Origin: Nitrospirota bacterium
GTDB taxonomy: Bacteria; Nitrospirota; Nitrospiria; Nitrospirales; Nitrospiraceae
DNA: 64,000 bases
Reading direction: 5' to 3'
Assembly: GCA_030682135.1 (NCBI GenBank)
Contig: JAUXQT010000005.1
Coordinates: 1-64,000 of the forward strand
Below, one piece after another: positions 51,965 to 60,352 of this stretch. Below the pieces are notes generated by a model. The model worked only from the letters and a program-made list of their open reading frames with translations, did not search any database and was not told the DNA's origin. Made by a program: the position numbers and the translations under genes. Position 1 is the stretch's first letter. The number at the start of each line of letters is the position of its first letter.

Positions 51965-53035
51965 CTACACCATATTGAGAATCTCTCCCACGACCCCCGA
52001 GAGCGGAATGACCTTATCCGCGCAGCCTGCCTCCACCACCGCTTTCGGCATGCCGTAGACGATACAGGTTTTTTCGTCCTGCGCGATGGTCCTGCCCTTG
52101 GCTGCCTTGATGGCCTTCATGCCTTCCAGTCCATCGTGCCCCATGCCGGTCAGGATGACGCCGATGCCCCGTTCTTCGTAGACCGTGGCGACCGACTGCA
52201 TCATGATGTCGGCGGAGGGGGCATGCAGATGATGTTCAAGATTCGGAGTCAGCGCGATGACCGTGCAGGTGATGGACTTGCGCTTGACCCGGCATTGGAC
52301 TCCTCCAGGCGCGATCAAGATCCGGCCAGGCTTGACTTCATCGCCCTCGGCGGCCTCTTTCACTTCCAAGCTACAGAGGGCATTCATGCGATCGGCAAAG
52401 GGTTTGGTGAAGGTCTTGGGCATATGCTGCACGATGACGATCCCCGCAGGGAAATCGGAGGGAAAGGCCGGAAGCACTTCGATCAACGCTTGAGGCCCCC
52501 CGGTCGAACAGCCGATGGCTACCACGCGACTGCCACGCGTGACACTGACCGAATGGGAGGTGAGCCCCATCGGCCGAGGCGTGACGACGGGACGAGGAGC
52601 CCCGTTCAGGTTGCGTGATCGTACTTTGCCGACCGCTTGGCTGGCGGCAACAATTTTGGCGATTAATTCATCCTGAATCTCGTGGATCTTCATGGCCACG
52701 CCATCGAGTTGCTTGGGAATGTAGTCGATGGCTCCCAACTCCAGCGCCTTCAAGGTGTCGCCGGCGCCTTCTGTCGTCAGCGAGCTGACCATCAGTACAG
52801 GGACGGGATGTTCGGCCATAATGCGTTTGAGGGCCTCGATGCCGTTCATCCCCGGCATTTCGACATCCATGGTCACGACATCCGGGTTCAATTGATGCAC
52901 GAGCTGCACGGCTTCTTCCCCGTTCCGCGCCAATCCGGCGATGGCAATGCGGGGATCCTTCGTCAACATCGACGAGAGGCTCTTCCGCATAAATGTCGAA
53001 TCGTCGACGATGAGGACTTGAATTGCTTTGACCAT
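51965..53035 (-). CDS. cheB: CheB protein-glutamate methylesterase, copy 2
   Basis: The 356-residue protein has a receiver (D57 in VTMDVEMPGMNG) and a methylesterase domain with Ser in GCSTGGPQAL, His in VQHMPKTF and Asp in GMGHDGLEGM. The last reads GMGHDG where copy 1 has GMGGDG. It sits between cheV and the c-haem receptor and probably acts on that receptor. The ribosome-binding site is weak. Confidence 0.95.
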   Translation of the reverse strand: MVKAIQVLIVDDSTFMRKSLSSMLTKDPRIAIAGLARNGEEAVQLVHQLNPDVVTMDVEMPGMNGIEALKRIMAEHPVPVLMVSSLTTEGAGDTLKALELGAIDYIPKQLDGVAMKIHEIQDELIAKIVAASQAVGKVRSRNLNGAPRPVVTPRPMGLTSHSVSVTRGSRVVAIGCSTGGPQALIEVLPAFPSDFPAGIVIVQHMPKTFTKPFADRMNALCSLEVKEAAEGDEVKPGRILIAPGGVQCRVKRKSITCTVIALTPNLEHHLHAPSADIMMQSVATVYEERGIGVILTGMGHDGLEGMKAIKAAKGRTIAQDEKTCIVYGMPKAVVEAGCADKVIPLSGVVGEILNMV

Positions 53036-53098
53036 ACCCGTCGATTCCCTATGTCCGACTGTCCAGATGCCGCTGAACCGGAGTGACCAGCCACCCGA

Positions 53099-54052
53099 TT
53101 ACATGATGTGGCGCATCAATTTTTCCGCAAACATTTTCGGGTCGAACTTCGTGACATAATCTGTGGCGCCCACTTGCCGTCCCTTGTCCTGATTGCAAGT
53201 TCCCGTCAACGAGGAATGCAACACCACGGGAAGATGCGCCAGTCTCGGGTCCGCTCGGATCTGCTTCGTCAAGGTGAACCCGTCCATGTCCGGCATTTCG
53301 ATATCGCTCAGGACCAGATGAATCCCCTGCACCTGCGTCACCCCTTCTTTGGACGCCGCTTCCGCCAGCTGCTGCAGATAATCCCAGGCCTCTTTCCCGG
53401 TGGTCGTTTGGATATAGGGCACGCCGAGTCGTTCTAAGGCCTTCCGGATCTGCGTCCTGGCAACACTGGAATCGTCCGCAAACAGCACACATTTGGATTG
53501 AAGTGCCGGCACCGCGTGCATCCCCGCATAGACTTCCTCGTCGGGACGAGGACAGATATCGCTGAGTGTTTTCTCCACATCGAGGATGAGGACCATGCGG
53601 CCGTTGTCCAGCATCGTGACGGCGGTCACCGCGCCTTTATTATTCTCACGGACCAGCGCCGGCGGGGTCTTGATCTGCGACCAGGAGGTGCGAATGATGC
53701 GATCGACAGCCGCGACATGAAAGGCCTGCAAGCTGCCGTTGTATTCAGTGATGATCAGTATGCCGTTCTCTTTCGAGTCTGGTTTAGTGAGGTCGACCTC
53801 GTGTTCGCCGAGACCGAGGCTGCGCTTGAGCGCAATGACCGGCACCATCGTCCCCCGGATATTGGCCATCCCGACGACGCGGCTGTCCGCTTCAGGGACA
53901 CGCGTCAGTTCCGGCAGCTTCATCACTTCGCGGACTTTGAAAACGTTGATCCCGAACAGCTCGTTGGTCCCCAGGTGGAACAGCAACAGTTCCATCTGAT
54001 TGGCGCCGGCGAGCCGGGTTCGAGCGTCGATTTCGTTCATCAATGTAGCCAT
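53099..54052 (-). CDS. cheV: CheV (CheW-receiver fusion)
   Basis: The 317-residue protein has an N-terminal CheW domain (LFHLGTNELFGINVFKVREV, GMANIRGTMVPVIALKRSL) and a C-terminal receiver (LFADDSSVARTQIRK, LVLSDIEMPDMDGFTL, TDYVTKFDP). CheV couples receptors to CheA and tunes adaptation by its phosphorylation state. ATG 54052 has AAGGAG at 6-nt spacing. Upstream in-frame codons are not used. It lies 35 nt after cheA copy 2. Confidence 0.94.
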   Translation of the reverse strand: MATLMNEIDARTRLAGANQMELLLFHLGTNELFGINVFKVREVMKLPELTRVPEADSRVVGMANIRGTMVPVIALKRSLGLGEHEVDLTKPDSKENGILIITEYNGSLQAFHVAAVDRIIRTSWSQIKTPPALVRENNKGAVTAVTMLDNGRMVLILDVEKTLSDICPRPDEEVYAGMHAVPALQSKCVLFADDSSVARTQIRKALERLGVPYIQTTTGKEAWDYLQQLAEAASKEGVTQVQGIHLVLSDIEMPDMDGFTLTKQIRADPRLAHLPVVLHSSLTGTCNQDKGRQVGATDYVTKFDPKMFAEKLMRHIM

Positions 54053-54087
54053 CGTCGACTCCTTCTCCTCAGTAACCCACGTCGAGA

Positions 54088-55986
54088 CTAGGCCGCGACG
54101 GCGTGGTGCCATGCATGGGCATTCTCGACCAATTCGGAAATATCCAGGATGAGGACGACTTTTCCATCGCCGGTGATCGTGGCGCCCGAGATGCCCTTGA
54201 TGCTATCCAGGTATTCCCAAATCGATTTGATCACGACTTCTTCCTGCGACCGGAGTTCATCGACGACGACGCCGATCCGCCGGTCGCCTAAGGCCGTCAC
54301 GACGACATTGAAGCGGTCACGGTCTGGATCGACGGGAATATCGAACTCTTGCGCGAGACGAAGCAACGGCAACACCCGATCGCGCAGGTGCAGCACTTCG
54401 CGTCCATTGATGGTCTTGATGTCCGACTTGGTAATCCGGACGGCCTCGATGACGGAACTGAGCGGAATGGCAAAGGTGGCACGTTCCACCTCGACCATCA
54501 GCGCTTGAATGATTGCAATGGTCAGCGGAAGCTTGATGGTGATGAGACTGCCCTTGCCCTGCTCGGACTCGATTTCCACGGTGCCGTTCATCTTGCGGAT
54601 GTTGGTCCGAACGACGTCCATTCCCACCCCGCGACCGGAGACATCGGTCACATGTTCAGCCGTGCTGAACCCCGGCAGAAAAATCAGGTTCACGACTTCG
54701 CGAGGCTCCATGGCGGACAATTCTGCCTCGCTGACCAATCCCTTGGCCAGCGCTTTGGCCTTCACTTTATCGATGGGGATGCCTTTCCCGTCGTCCTGAA
54801 TACGAATGACGATGCTGTTGCCTTCCTGGCTGGCGGCGATCCGCAAGAGGCCTTCAACCGGCTTGTTTTTCTCATGCCGCTCCGTCGGCATTTCAATGCC
54901 ATGGTCGATGGCATTTCTCACCAAGTGGACCAAGGGATCGCCGATTTCGTCGGCGACCGATTTATCGAGTTCCGTCTCTTCTCCGTGCGTCTCCAGGCGT
55001 ACTTGCTTCCCGAGTTTCTGCGACAGGTCTCGTACCAGGCGCGGCAATTTGGCGAGCACTTTCTTGATCGGGAGCATCCTGGTTTTCATGACGGCCAGTT
55101 GGAGGTCGGTCGTCACGAGATTCAACTGGGTGAGGGTTTCGCCCAGGGCACGGACTTGGGGGTCCGATTCATGGCTTTCGTCCAGGGCTCCACCGATCTT
55201 GATCAGGCGATTGCGCCCTAAGACGAGTTCACCGACGAGATTCATCACAGAATCCAGCCGGCGCGTCTCGACTCTGATCGTTTGGTCTTCGTCAGCCGAC
55301 TTCCCGGGCTTGTCCTGTTTGTGCAGCGCCTGGTCCAGTGCGCGCTCAGAGATCACCTTGGCCTGAATGAGCAGTTCTCCAAGGGGTTGCTTCGGCTCCG
55401 TCTGTTTCTGCTGCTCCGTCAAGGCATCGAATACCTGTTCCTTCGATGCCAGGCCATCATGCACGAGGATCTCGCCAATCGTCGGATGTGGTGAGGCTGG
55501 TGCCGCCGGATCCGGAATTGGAGTCGCAGCAGGTGATGGGGCTGAAGCGGCCATGGATGGCTTCGCTGCGGGCGTTGTCCCTTCAAATTTCCCGGCTAAG
55601 ACATCGTCGAGCTTCTTGGCCATCTCCTCTGTCGGTACATTGTTATCGGTGCCGGTGGCACGAATGTCATGCATGATGGCCTTGACCACATCGACGGCTT
55701 CTAAAATGACGTTAATGATCGAGGGAATGACCGCCATTTCACCCTGGCGCATTTTATTGAGAATGCTCTCGCCGCGATGCGTCACATCGACGAGATGGTT
55801 GAATCCCAGGAAGCCCGCTCCGCCTTTCATGCTATGCATGGCGCGGAAGATTTCATTCAAGAGGTCGGCATTATTCGGATCGGCTTCCAGGGCGAGAAAT
55901 CGCTGATCGAGGACGTCGATCATCTCCGTCGACTCCGTTAAAAAGTCGTTGAGAATTTCCTTCATCTCATCTGCTTCATCGCTCAT
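54088..55986 (-). CDS. cheA: CheA histidine kinase, copy 2, with MshEN-like linker
   Basis: The 632-residue protein has an Hpt domain (H51 in RAMHSMKGGAG), an Ala/Pro linker and tandem motifs TIGEILVHDGLASKEQ (169-193) and PLGELLIQAKVISERA (201-224). Dimerisation, HATPase (VRNAIDHGIEMP, QDDGKGI, GRGVGMDVV) and CheW-like domains follow. There is no recognisable P2 domain, and the tandem motifs occupy its place. They resemble MshEN c-di-GMP-binding motifs, although the usual first Arg is Thr or Pro. It is 8 nt after cheZ. It is probably the kinase for CheY copy 2 and the flagellar motor. Confidence 0.94.
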   Translation of the reverse strand: MSDEADEMKEILNDFLTESTEMIDVLDQRFLALEADPNNADLLNEIFRAMHSMKGGAGFLGFNHLVDVTHRGESILNKMRQGEMAVIPSIINVILEAVDVVKAIMHDIRATGTDNNVPTEEMAKKLDDVLAGKFEGTTPAAKPSMAASAPSPAATPIPDPAAPASPHPTIGEILVHDGLASKEQVFDALTEQQKQTEPKQPLGELLIQAKVISERALDQALHKQDKPGKSADEDQTIRVETRRLDSVMNLVGELVLGRNRLIKIGGALDESHESDPQVRALGETLTQLNLVTTDLQLAVMKTRMLPIKKVLAKLPRLVRDLSQKLGKQVRLETHGEETELDKSVADEIGDPLVHLVRNAIDHGIEMPTERHEKNKPVEGLLRIAASQEGNSIVIRIQDDGKGIPIDKVKAKALAKGLVSEAELSAMEPREVVNLIFLPGFSTAEHVTDVSGRGVGMDVVRTNIRKMNGTVEIESEQGKGSLITIKLPLTIAIIQALMVEVERATFAIPLSSVIEAVRITKSDIKTINGREVLHLRDRVLPLLRLAQEFDIPVDPDRDRFNVVVTALGDRRIGVVVDELRSQEEVVIKSIWEYLDSIKGISGATITGDGKVVLILDISELVENAHAWHHAVAA

Positions 55987-55994
55987 GAGGCACC

Positions 55995-56651
55995 TCAGTT
56001 AAATCCGTATTGCTTGAGAATTTCGTCGGCCAAGTCCTGCTTCATCGAGGTGTTCTTGGTCGCGGAAAGTTGCTTCAGCATATCGGAAGCTTTGCTCGCT
56101 TCTGCTTTGCCTGCGCCCTTGGTGTAGGGCCCAAACACCACCACCAGCTCCAGCAGCTTGTGCTCGACTTCTTCGATGATCGTGACGAGTTTATTCACGC
56201 TCTGCGCGACCAGATCCTGGAACGACAAGGCCGTGATGATGTCCATGAGCGGCTTATTGTCGGCGGCGAGTGTGGCGCGAATCGTCATAATCTTCGACGC
56301 CACGGTGGCAGCGTCAGAACCGGCCAACCCGTTCACGAGGGCATCCAATTGCATATCCGCACGTTTCCGGTTCTCTTCGATCCCTTCGACCAGCTGCATA
56401 ATTCTGTGGGTGCCGTCTTCCGTCAGCTTGCGAAGATCTTTTAGATACGCCGTGGCGTCTGGGAGCTGCTCCGTCGTCGCGCTCATCGGAGCAGAAAACT
56501 GGGAGATGGTCTTGATGGTCTTGTCGATAAAACGTGTCAGCTCTCCGAGCTTCTCGTATAGCTGCGTGTCCTCAGGCTCCTCGTCGTCGAGTTCTCTGTG
56601 CCCGGAAGGCTCCTGCTGACCGGACCTTGCTACTGGATCACGTATGATCAT
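55995..56651 (-). CDS. cheZ: CheZ, CheY-P phosphatase
   Basis: The 218-residue helical protein has the CheZ active-site segment LSFQDLVAQSVNKL, with D146 and Q150 at the positions of the catalytic Asp and Gln of enteric CheZ. Its C-terminus, LADEILKQYGFN, is like the CheY-binding tail. It removes phosphate from CheY. GGAAGGG precedes the ATG. It lies between cheY and cheA, which fits a classical FliM-CheY-CheZ pathway. Confidence 0.92.
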   Translation of the reverse strand: MIIRDPVARSGQQEPSGHRELDDEEPEDTQLYEKLGELTRFIDKTIKTISQFSAPMSATTEQLPDATAYLKDLRKLTEDGTHRIMQLVEGIEENRKRADMQLDALVNGLAGSDAATVASKIMTIRATLAADNKPLMDIITALSFQDLVAQSVNKLVTIIEEVEHKLLELVVVFGPYTKGAGKAEASKASDMLKQLSATKNTSMKQDLADEILKQYGFN

Positions 56652-56665
56652 GGAAGCGGCCCTTC

Positions 56666-57049
56666 CTATTTATTGAAGATCTTATTGATCTTTTCCTGCA
56701 TCGTTTCCGCCGTAAACGGCTTGACGACGTAGTTGTTGACGCCGGCCTGAATGGCCTCGATCAAATTTTCCTTCTGCGCTTCAGCGGTCACCATGAGCAC
56801 GGGAATATGTTTGAGTTTTTCGTCCGCGCGGATGGCGCGGAGCAACTCGATCCCCGGCATCACCGGCATGTTCCAATCGGAGACGACGAACCCGAACGGT
56901 TCGGCGCGGAGTTTGGTGAGCGCCTCTTGTCCATTCTCGGCCTCGTCCATGTTGGTGAAACCGATCTGCTTCAGAATATTTTTCACGATCCTCCGCATGG
57001 TGGACATATCGTCCACTACGAGAATCTTCATGTTCAAATCTGCAGGCAT
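56666..57049 (-). CDS. cheY: CheY response regulator, copy 2
   Basis: The 127-residue receiver is close to the enteric CheY type: [16 protein letters not shown], phosphoacceptor D58 in [13 protein letters not shown], Thr of [10 protein letters not shown] and Lys of [17 protein letters not shown] stands 7 nt before the ATG. It is 14 nt from cheZ and 12 nt from cheR, in one operon. It is the probable motor-binding regulator. Confidence 0.95.
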   Translation of the reverse strand: MPADLNMKILVVDDMSTMRRIVKNILKQIGFTNMDEAENGQEALTKLRAEPFGFVVSDWNMPVMPGIELLRAIRADEKLKHIPVLMVTAEAQKENLIEAIQAGVNNYVVKPFTAETMQEKINKIFNK

Positions 57050-57061
57050 GTCACAACCTCC

Positions 57062-57925
57062 TTATACTTTTTGATACACGACGGAACGTCCTGTCTGCAT
57101 GGTGCGAAATAAATTTCCCATATTCGTGAGCGACTCGGAAAATCCGATCACGAGATATCCATTCTGCTTGAGCGTGGCCTGTAGATCGGTCACGATTTGC
57201 CATTTCGCCTTGTCATCGAAATAGATCAGACAATTCCGGCAGAAGACGGCATCGATGCCTCGCACCAACTTTAAGCGAGGGCGATCATACAGATTGAGAT
57301 TCATGAATTTGACCCGCCCCTTGACCGCGGCCGTCAACGTAAAATGCCCTTTTTGCTCCACGAAATACTTCCGCTTTAGCATGAGAGGAACATGGCGAAG
57401 GGTATGCGCCTCATACACACCGGCCTTCGCCTGGGTCAGTACTGCGTCGTTGATGTCCGTCGCAAGAATCTCGATGTTCCATCCAGCGAGCGGCAGGTGT
57501 TCGAGCAGCATGATGGCGAGGGTGTAGGGTTCATCGCCCGTCGAACAGGCTGCGCTCCAGATGCGAATCTGCCTGGTCGCCTTATTGGCCTCCATCATCG
57601 CGGGCACGATGGTCTTCATGAAATTCTCGAGCTGAGGAATGTCCCGATAGAAATACGTTTCATTCGTGGTAATCAGTTCGTAGAGCGAAGAGAGTTCTTT
57701 GTCGCGATAGGTGTCGAAGCGCAGATAGTGATAGTAGTCCTCATAGGTGGCCAGATTGTGTTCCTTGAGGCGCGGCAAGAGGCGGCTTTCGAGCAAATAC
57801 TTCTGGTTGTCCTGAAAGGAGATGCCTGTCTGCTCATAAATGAATGTGCGAAACTGGTTATACGTTTCGTCTCTCATGACTAAGGACGATTGCTTGGATG
57901 CGGATTTAGAGAGGGCCTGTTTCAT
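57062..57925 (-). CDS. cheR: CheR chemoreceptor methyltransferase, copy 2
   Basis: The 287-residue protein has the N-terminal domain (FRTFIYEQTGISFQ, SRLLPRLKEHN) and the methyltransferase domain (RIWSAACSTGDEPYTLAI, EILATDINDAVL, FCRNCLIYFD). It has about 20 extra residues at the N-terminus compared with copy 1. An ATG at 57877 is an alternative start. Neither has a strong ribosome-binding site. It follows the HTH gene by 110 nt and is probably driven by the sigma-28-like site at 58277. Confidence 0.93.
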   Translation of the reverse strand: MKQALSKSASKQSSLVMRDETYNQFRTFIYEQTGISFQDNQKYLLESRLLPRLKEHNLATYEDYYHYLRFDTYRDKELSSLYELITTNETYFYRDIPQLENFMKTIVPAMMEANKATRQIRIWSAACSTGDEPYTLAIMLLEHLPLAGWNIEILATDINDAVLTQAKAGVYEAHTLRHVPLMLKRKYFVEQKGHFTLTAAVKGRVKFMNLNLYDRPRLKLVRGIDAVFCRNCLIYFDDKAKWQIVTDLQATLKQNGYLVIGFSESLTNMGNLFRTMQTGRSVVYQKV

Positions 57926-58035
57926 CGTGTCTTTCTCTTATTGCGCGAGACCGTAGACGCGGCACTACGCCCCGTGTTTTGGGCATAGTCCATCCCGGAC
58001 GCGACGCAGACGGTAGAGCCGGAGATCCGAGCTCG

Positions 58036-58266
58036 TTACGCCTGTTGAGAGCGGCTGTGCATCCATTCATGGATGTCACGACGGAGGAAGCGCCAATGCT
58101 TCCCGATCTTCGACGCCGGCAATTCACCGACCCGCGCAAGCTTGTATACGGTGGACTTGGGCACCCGGAGAAACCGGGCTACGTCCATGACCGTCAAGAT
58201 CTCGCCGTCCGCCGTCGCGATCCCGTTCGCTGAAAACATCGTTGGTGTTGAGGCTGCATCATTCAT
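58036..58266 (-). CDS. Small helix-turn-helix protein (excisionase/MerR-type)
   Basis: The 76-residue protein has one HTH_17-type domain: ILTVMDVARFLRVPKSTVYK, KIGKHWRFLRRDIHEWM. Such small proteins are transcription regulators or excisionase-like. No integrase is nearby, so a regulatory role in the chemotaxis operon is more likely. The sigma-28-like -10 element ends 11 nt before the ATG, so the transcript would have almost no leader and no ribosome-binding site. A later start (58239) is possible. It is the first gene of the cheR-to-cheW operon. Confidence 0.75.
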   Translation of the reverse strand: MNDAASTPTMFSANGIATADGEILTVMDVARFLRVPKSTVYKLARVGELPASKIGKHWRFLRRDIHEWMHSRSQQA

Positions 58267-58276
58267 AGTGAATTGG

Positions 58277-58304
58277 TTATCGGTGCTGCCAATAGAAAAC
58301 TTGA
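58277..58304 (-). promoter_or_regulatory. Sigma-28 (FliA)-like promoter, HTH-cheR-cheY-cheZ-cheA operon
   Basis: Read on the minus strand: TCAAGTTT, 12 nt, ACCGATAA. This is the closest of the five sites to the long sigma-28 consensus (TAAAGTTT, 11 nt, GCCGATAA). The -10 box also forms an inverted repeat with ACCGATAAC on the plus strand at 58308-58316, which could be an operator. Confidence 0.75.
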
Positions 58305-58439
58305 GAGACCGATAACGATCATTGCGGCGCGGCACCGTTCGTCTTGTATGTGTCTATGATGGATAGAGGCGCTTATGTTTTGAGCGAAACAGCCGATTAA
58401 GGAATGCGGACTCACACGAACCAATAGGAAGCTGTCTCA

Positions 58440-59438
58440 ATGGCTACCATCGTCTCTATCGCATCGGGTAAAGGAGGGGTCGGCAAAAGTGTGATCGCGG
58501 CCAATCTGGCGTTGCTGCTGGCCAAACAAGGCAAGCGAGTCGTGCTGGCCGACCTCGATATCGGCGGCGCAGACATGCACATTTTGTTCGGGCTCTTGAA
58601 TCCCCCGCTCACTTTGACGGATTTCCTTACCAGGAAGGTCGATCGGCTCGCGGACGTCGCACAGGCCCTCCCGGTCCACCCAGGCCTCACATTGATTCCT
58701 GGAACGGGCGACACACTCGCGACCGCGAACATGCCGCATGCCAAAAAGAAACGACTCATTCGTCATTTACGGGAGCTTGAGGCCGATGTCGTCGTCGTGG
58801 ATATCGGTGCGGGGACGAGTTATCACGCGCTGGATTTCTTTTTGATGGCGGATCACCATGTGACGGTCGCCACACCCGATCCCACCTCGGTGCTGGATCT
58901 CTACCGCTTCATCAAACTCGCCGCAATCCGGCGCGTCCTGTCTTCGTTCCTCTCACGGGATGCGATGGCTGACGCGCTGTCGGATCGCGATTTCTCCAGC
59001 GTTGAAGAGGTGCTCGAAGTCGCGGGTCAGACCAACGAAACCGGACGAGCCGTTGCTGAAGCGACCCTGCGGACATTTCACCCGGCCCTCATTCTCAATC
59101 GAGTGACCGGACGCTCCCGCGTCAACACTTCCGTGCTCAAGAAACTGCTCACCCAATATATCGGGGCTTCGCTGACCCTATTGGGAGAGATTCCCGACGA
59201 CCCAGCGATAGGACGAGCGGTTCGAGGATACCTGCCGGTCGTCGATTCCGAGCCGGCCTCTCCTGCCGCAGTGGCGCTGAAGACCACTGCCGACGCTTTG
59301 GCCATCCACATGGAGGAATCACGACGAGTACAAGAAGACCTTGACCAAGCCGCTCTTGCAGCCAGCCTCCTCGTCAGCTCGTATGATTACGGCGTGCACG
59401 CAATCGCTCAGCCTGTGTCTGTAGAATGTGGCGGATGA
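58440..59438 (+). CDS. FlhG/MinD-like ATPase
   Basis: The 332-residue protein has a deviant Walker A GKGGVGKS (10-17), the switch region DLDIGGADMHILFG and VVVDIGAGTSYHALDFF. It belongs to the ParA/MinD family and lies closest to FlhG/FleN, which sets flagellar number and place. It lacks the usual short N-terminal DQAxxLR motif of some FlhG proteins. It is divergent from the HTH-cheR operon. A weak sigma-28-like site, TTAT-15 nt-GCCGATTA, is at 58373-58399. Its end overlaps the PilZ gene by 65 nt in convergent orientation. Confidence 0.83.
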   Translation: MATIVSIASGKGGVGKSVIAANLALLLAKQGKRVVLADLDIGGADMHILFGLLNPPLTLTDFLTRKVDRLADVAQALPVHPGLTLIPGTGDTLATANMPHAKKKRLIRHLRELEADVVVVDIGAGTSYHALDFFLMADHHVTVATPDPTSVLDLYRFIKLAAIRRVLSSFLSRDAMADALSDRDFSSVEEVLEVAGQTNETGRAVAEATLRTFHPALILNRVTGRSRVNTSVLKKLLTQYIGASLTLLGEIPDDPAIGRAVRGYLPVVDSEPASPAAVALKTTADALAIHMEESRRVQEDLDQAALAASLLVSSYDYGVHAIAQPVSVECGG

Positions 59439-59970
59439 GGTGTTCCTGATCGGTGGGAGAGAGGGACACAAACTCCGTGGCGATTGAGTAGCCTAGGCCT
59501 TCTTTGAGGGGGATCGATCGGATCACCCGTGCCGTCGCATCGATCGGCGTAAATGGCGGCAGCACGACTTTGATGCTCAATTTGTCTTCGGCGGCAAAAC
59601 ACCGCGGGGAGACAAAGCCGATACCCCCACCGCTCAGATTGACATCGGCGATCTGGGCGATCGGCACTCCGCCAGGATGCATCTGTGCGAGCGTCTTCAC
59701 GATGACCTCCAGTAGCCAGTCGACTTTCATCATCCAGGGAAGCAACGGTGAATGCGCCAGTTGTTCTCCCTGCTGCGCAAAGAAGTCGGCTGCCGGCTTA
59801 CGCATGGCCTCCGCAATCGCCTGGTCGCTTGCGGGGGGCATCCCGGGTATGGAGGACTCCTCCTGCTCGGTGATGAGCCGATATTCCAACAGGACGCGAT
59901 CGTCGATTCGAAGCCATTCGCGCCGTTCGTCGGATCGTGGCATGTTGACTTGCACAGATGGTGGCATCAT
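59374..59970 (-). CDS. PilZ-domain protein (c-di-GMP receptor)
   Basis: The 198-residue protein has the two c-di-GMP-binding motifs: RxxxR in RREWLRIDDRVLLEY (about 16-30) and NLSGGGIGF (NxSxxG, about 110-118). A helical insert lies between them. It is probably a c-di-GMP effector acting on motility, next to a diguanylate cyclase gene. GAGGAT stands before the ATG. The 3' end overlaps the FlhG-like gene by 65 nt. The length is greater than a bare PilZ domain, with an N-terminal YcgR-like spacer possible. Confidence 0.82.
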   Translation of the reverse strand: MMPPSVQVNMPRSDERREWLRIDDRVLLEYRLITEQEESSIPGMPPASDQAIAEAMRKPAADFFAQQGEQLAHSPLLPWMMKVDWLLEVIVKTLAQMHPGGVPIAQIADVNLSGGGIGFVSPRCFAAEDKLSIKVVLPPFTPIDATARVIRSIPLKEGLGYSIATEFVSLSPTDQEHLIRHILQTQAERLRARRNHTS

Positions 59971-59985
59971 CGATTATCCTCTAGC

Positions 59986-60188
59986 AGGAGGTTCAAAAAG
60001 ACCGCCAGCGGCGTTCTCGCTTCACAAAGAGGCTCAACGTACCACAAGGGTACGCCTCGCCTCTTCGCTCGCTGCGGCCTTGCTGGACGGCCTTTTTGAG
60101 CCTCCTGAGACCATTGAGGTCTCTATGCCATAGTGAAGCATTACAGCCATATGTTTCTCTTTCACCGAGTTTTTCCGCAGCCTGCTAG
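59986..60188. repeat. MITE-like element, copy B, with conserved outer box
   Basis: The inverted copy of the 16734-16936 element has a 121-bp core (59986-60106), terminal repeats AGGAGGTTCAAAAA and CTTTTTGAGCCTCCT, and internal stem CGTACC/GGTACG around a different 5-nt loop. The 27-bp outer box is at 60162-60188. It lies just upstream of the PilZ gene. Confidence 0.8.
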
Positions 60189-60352
60189 CCCGCGTGACTC
60201 TCGAAACAACGTGACGCGTATCTCGTTGAGGAGAAGAGCGTATGGCTGGTGGCTTATAGCTGGCAGCAAAGACGCCCACTCTCCATTTCTGACCATACGC
60301 TATTGGCTATACGCCATATGCTCTTTTCTTTGGACGAGATACGAGCGACGTT
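60189..60352. other. Repeat-containing gap downstream of the GGDEF gene
   Basis: Units such as CGTATCTCGTTGAGGAG, TGGCTTATAGCTGGC, ACCATACGCTATTGGCTATACGCC and CGTTTCACGCGC recur here, as at 598-760. No gene was found. Confidence 0.4.

Noticed and set aside
58036-58266. Phage or integrative-element excisionase
   Set aside because: No integrase, att-like direct repeat or phage gene is nearby, and a flagellar promoter precedes the gene.
58373-58399. Sigma-28 promoter for the FlhG-like gene (TTAT-15 nt-GCCGATTA)
   Set aside because: The -35 tetramer matches at only two positions and the -10 at seven of eight, so it is noted as weak and not listed as a feature.
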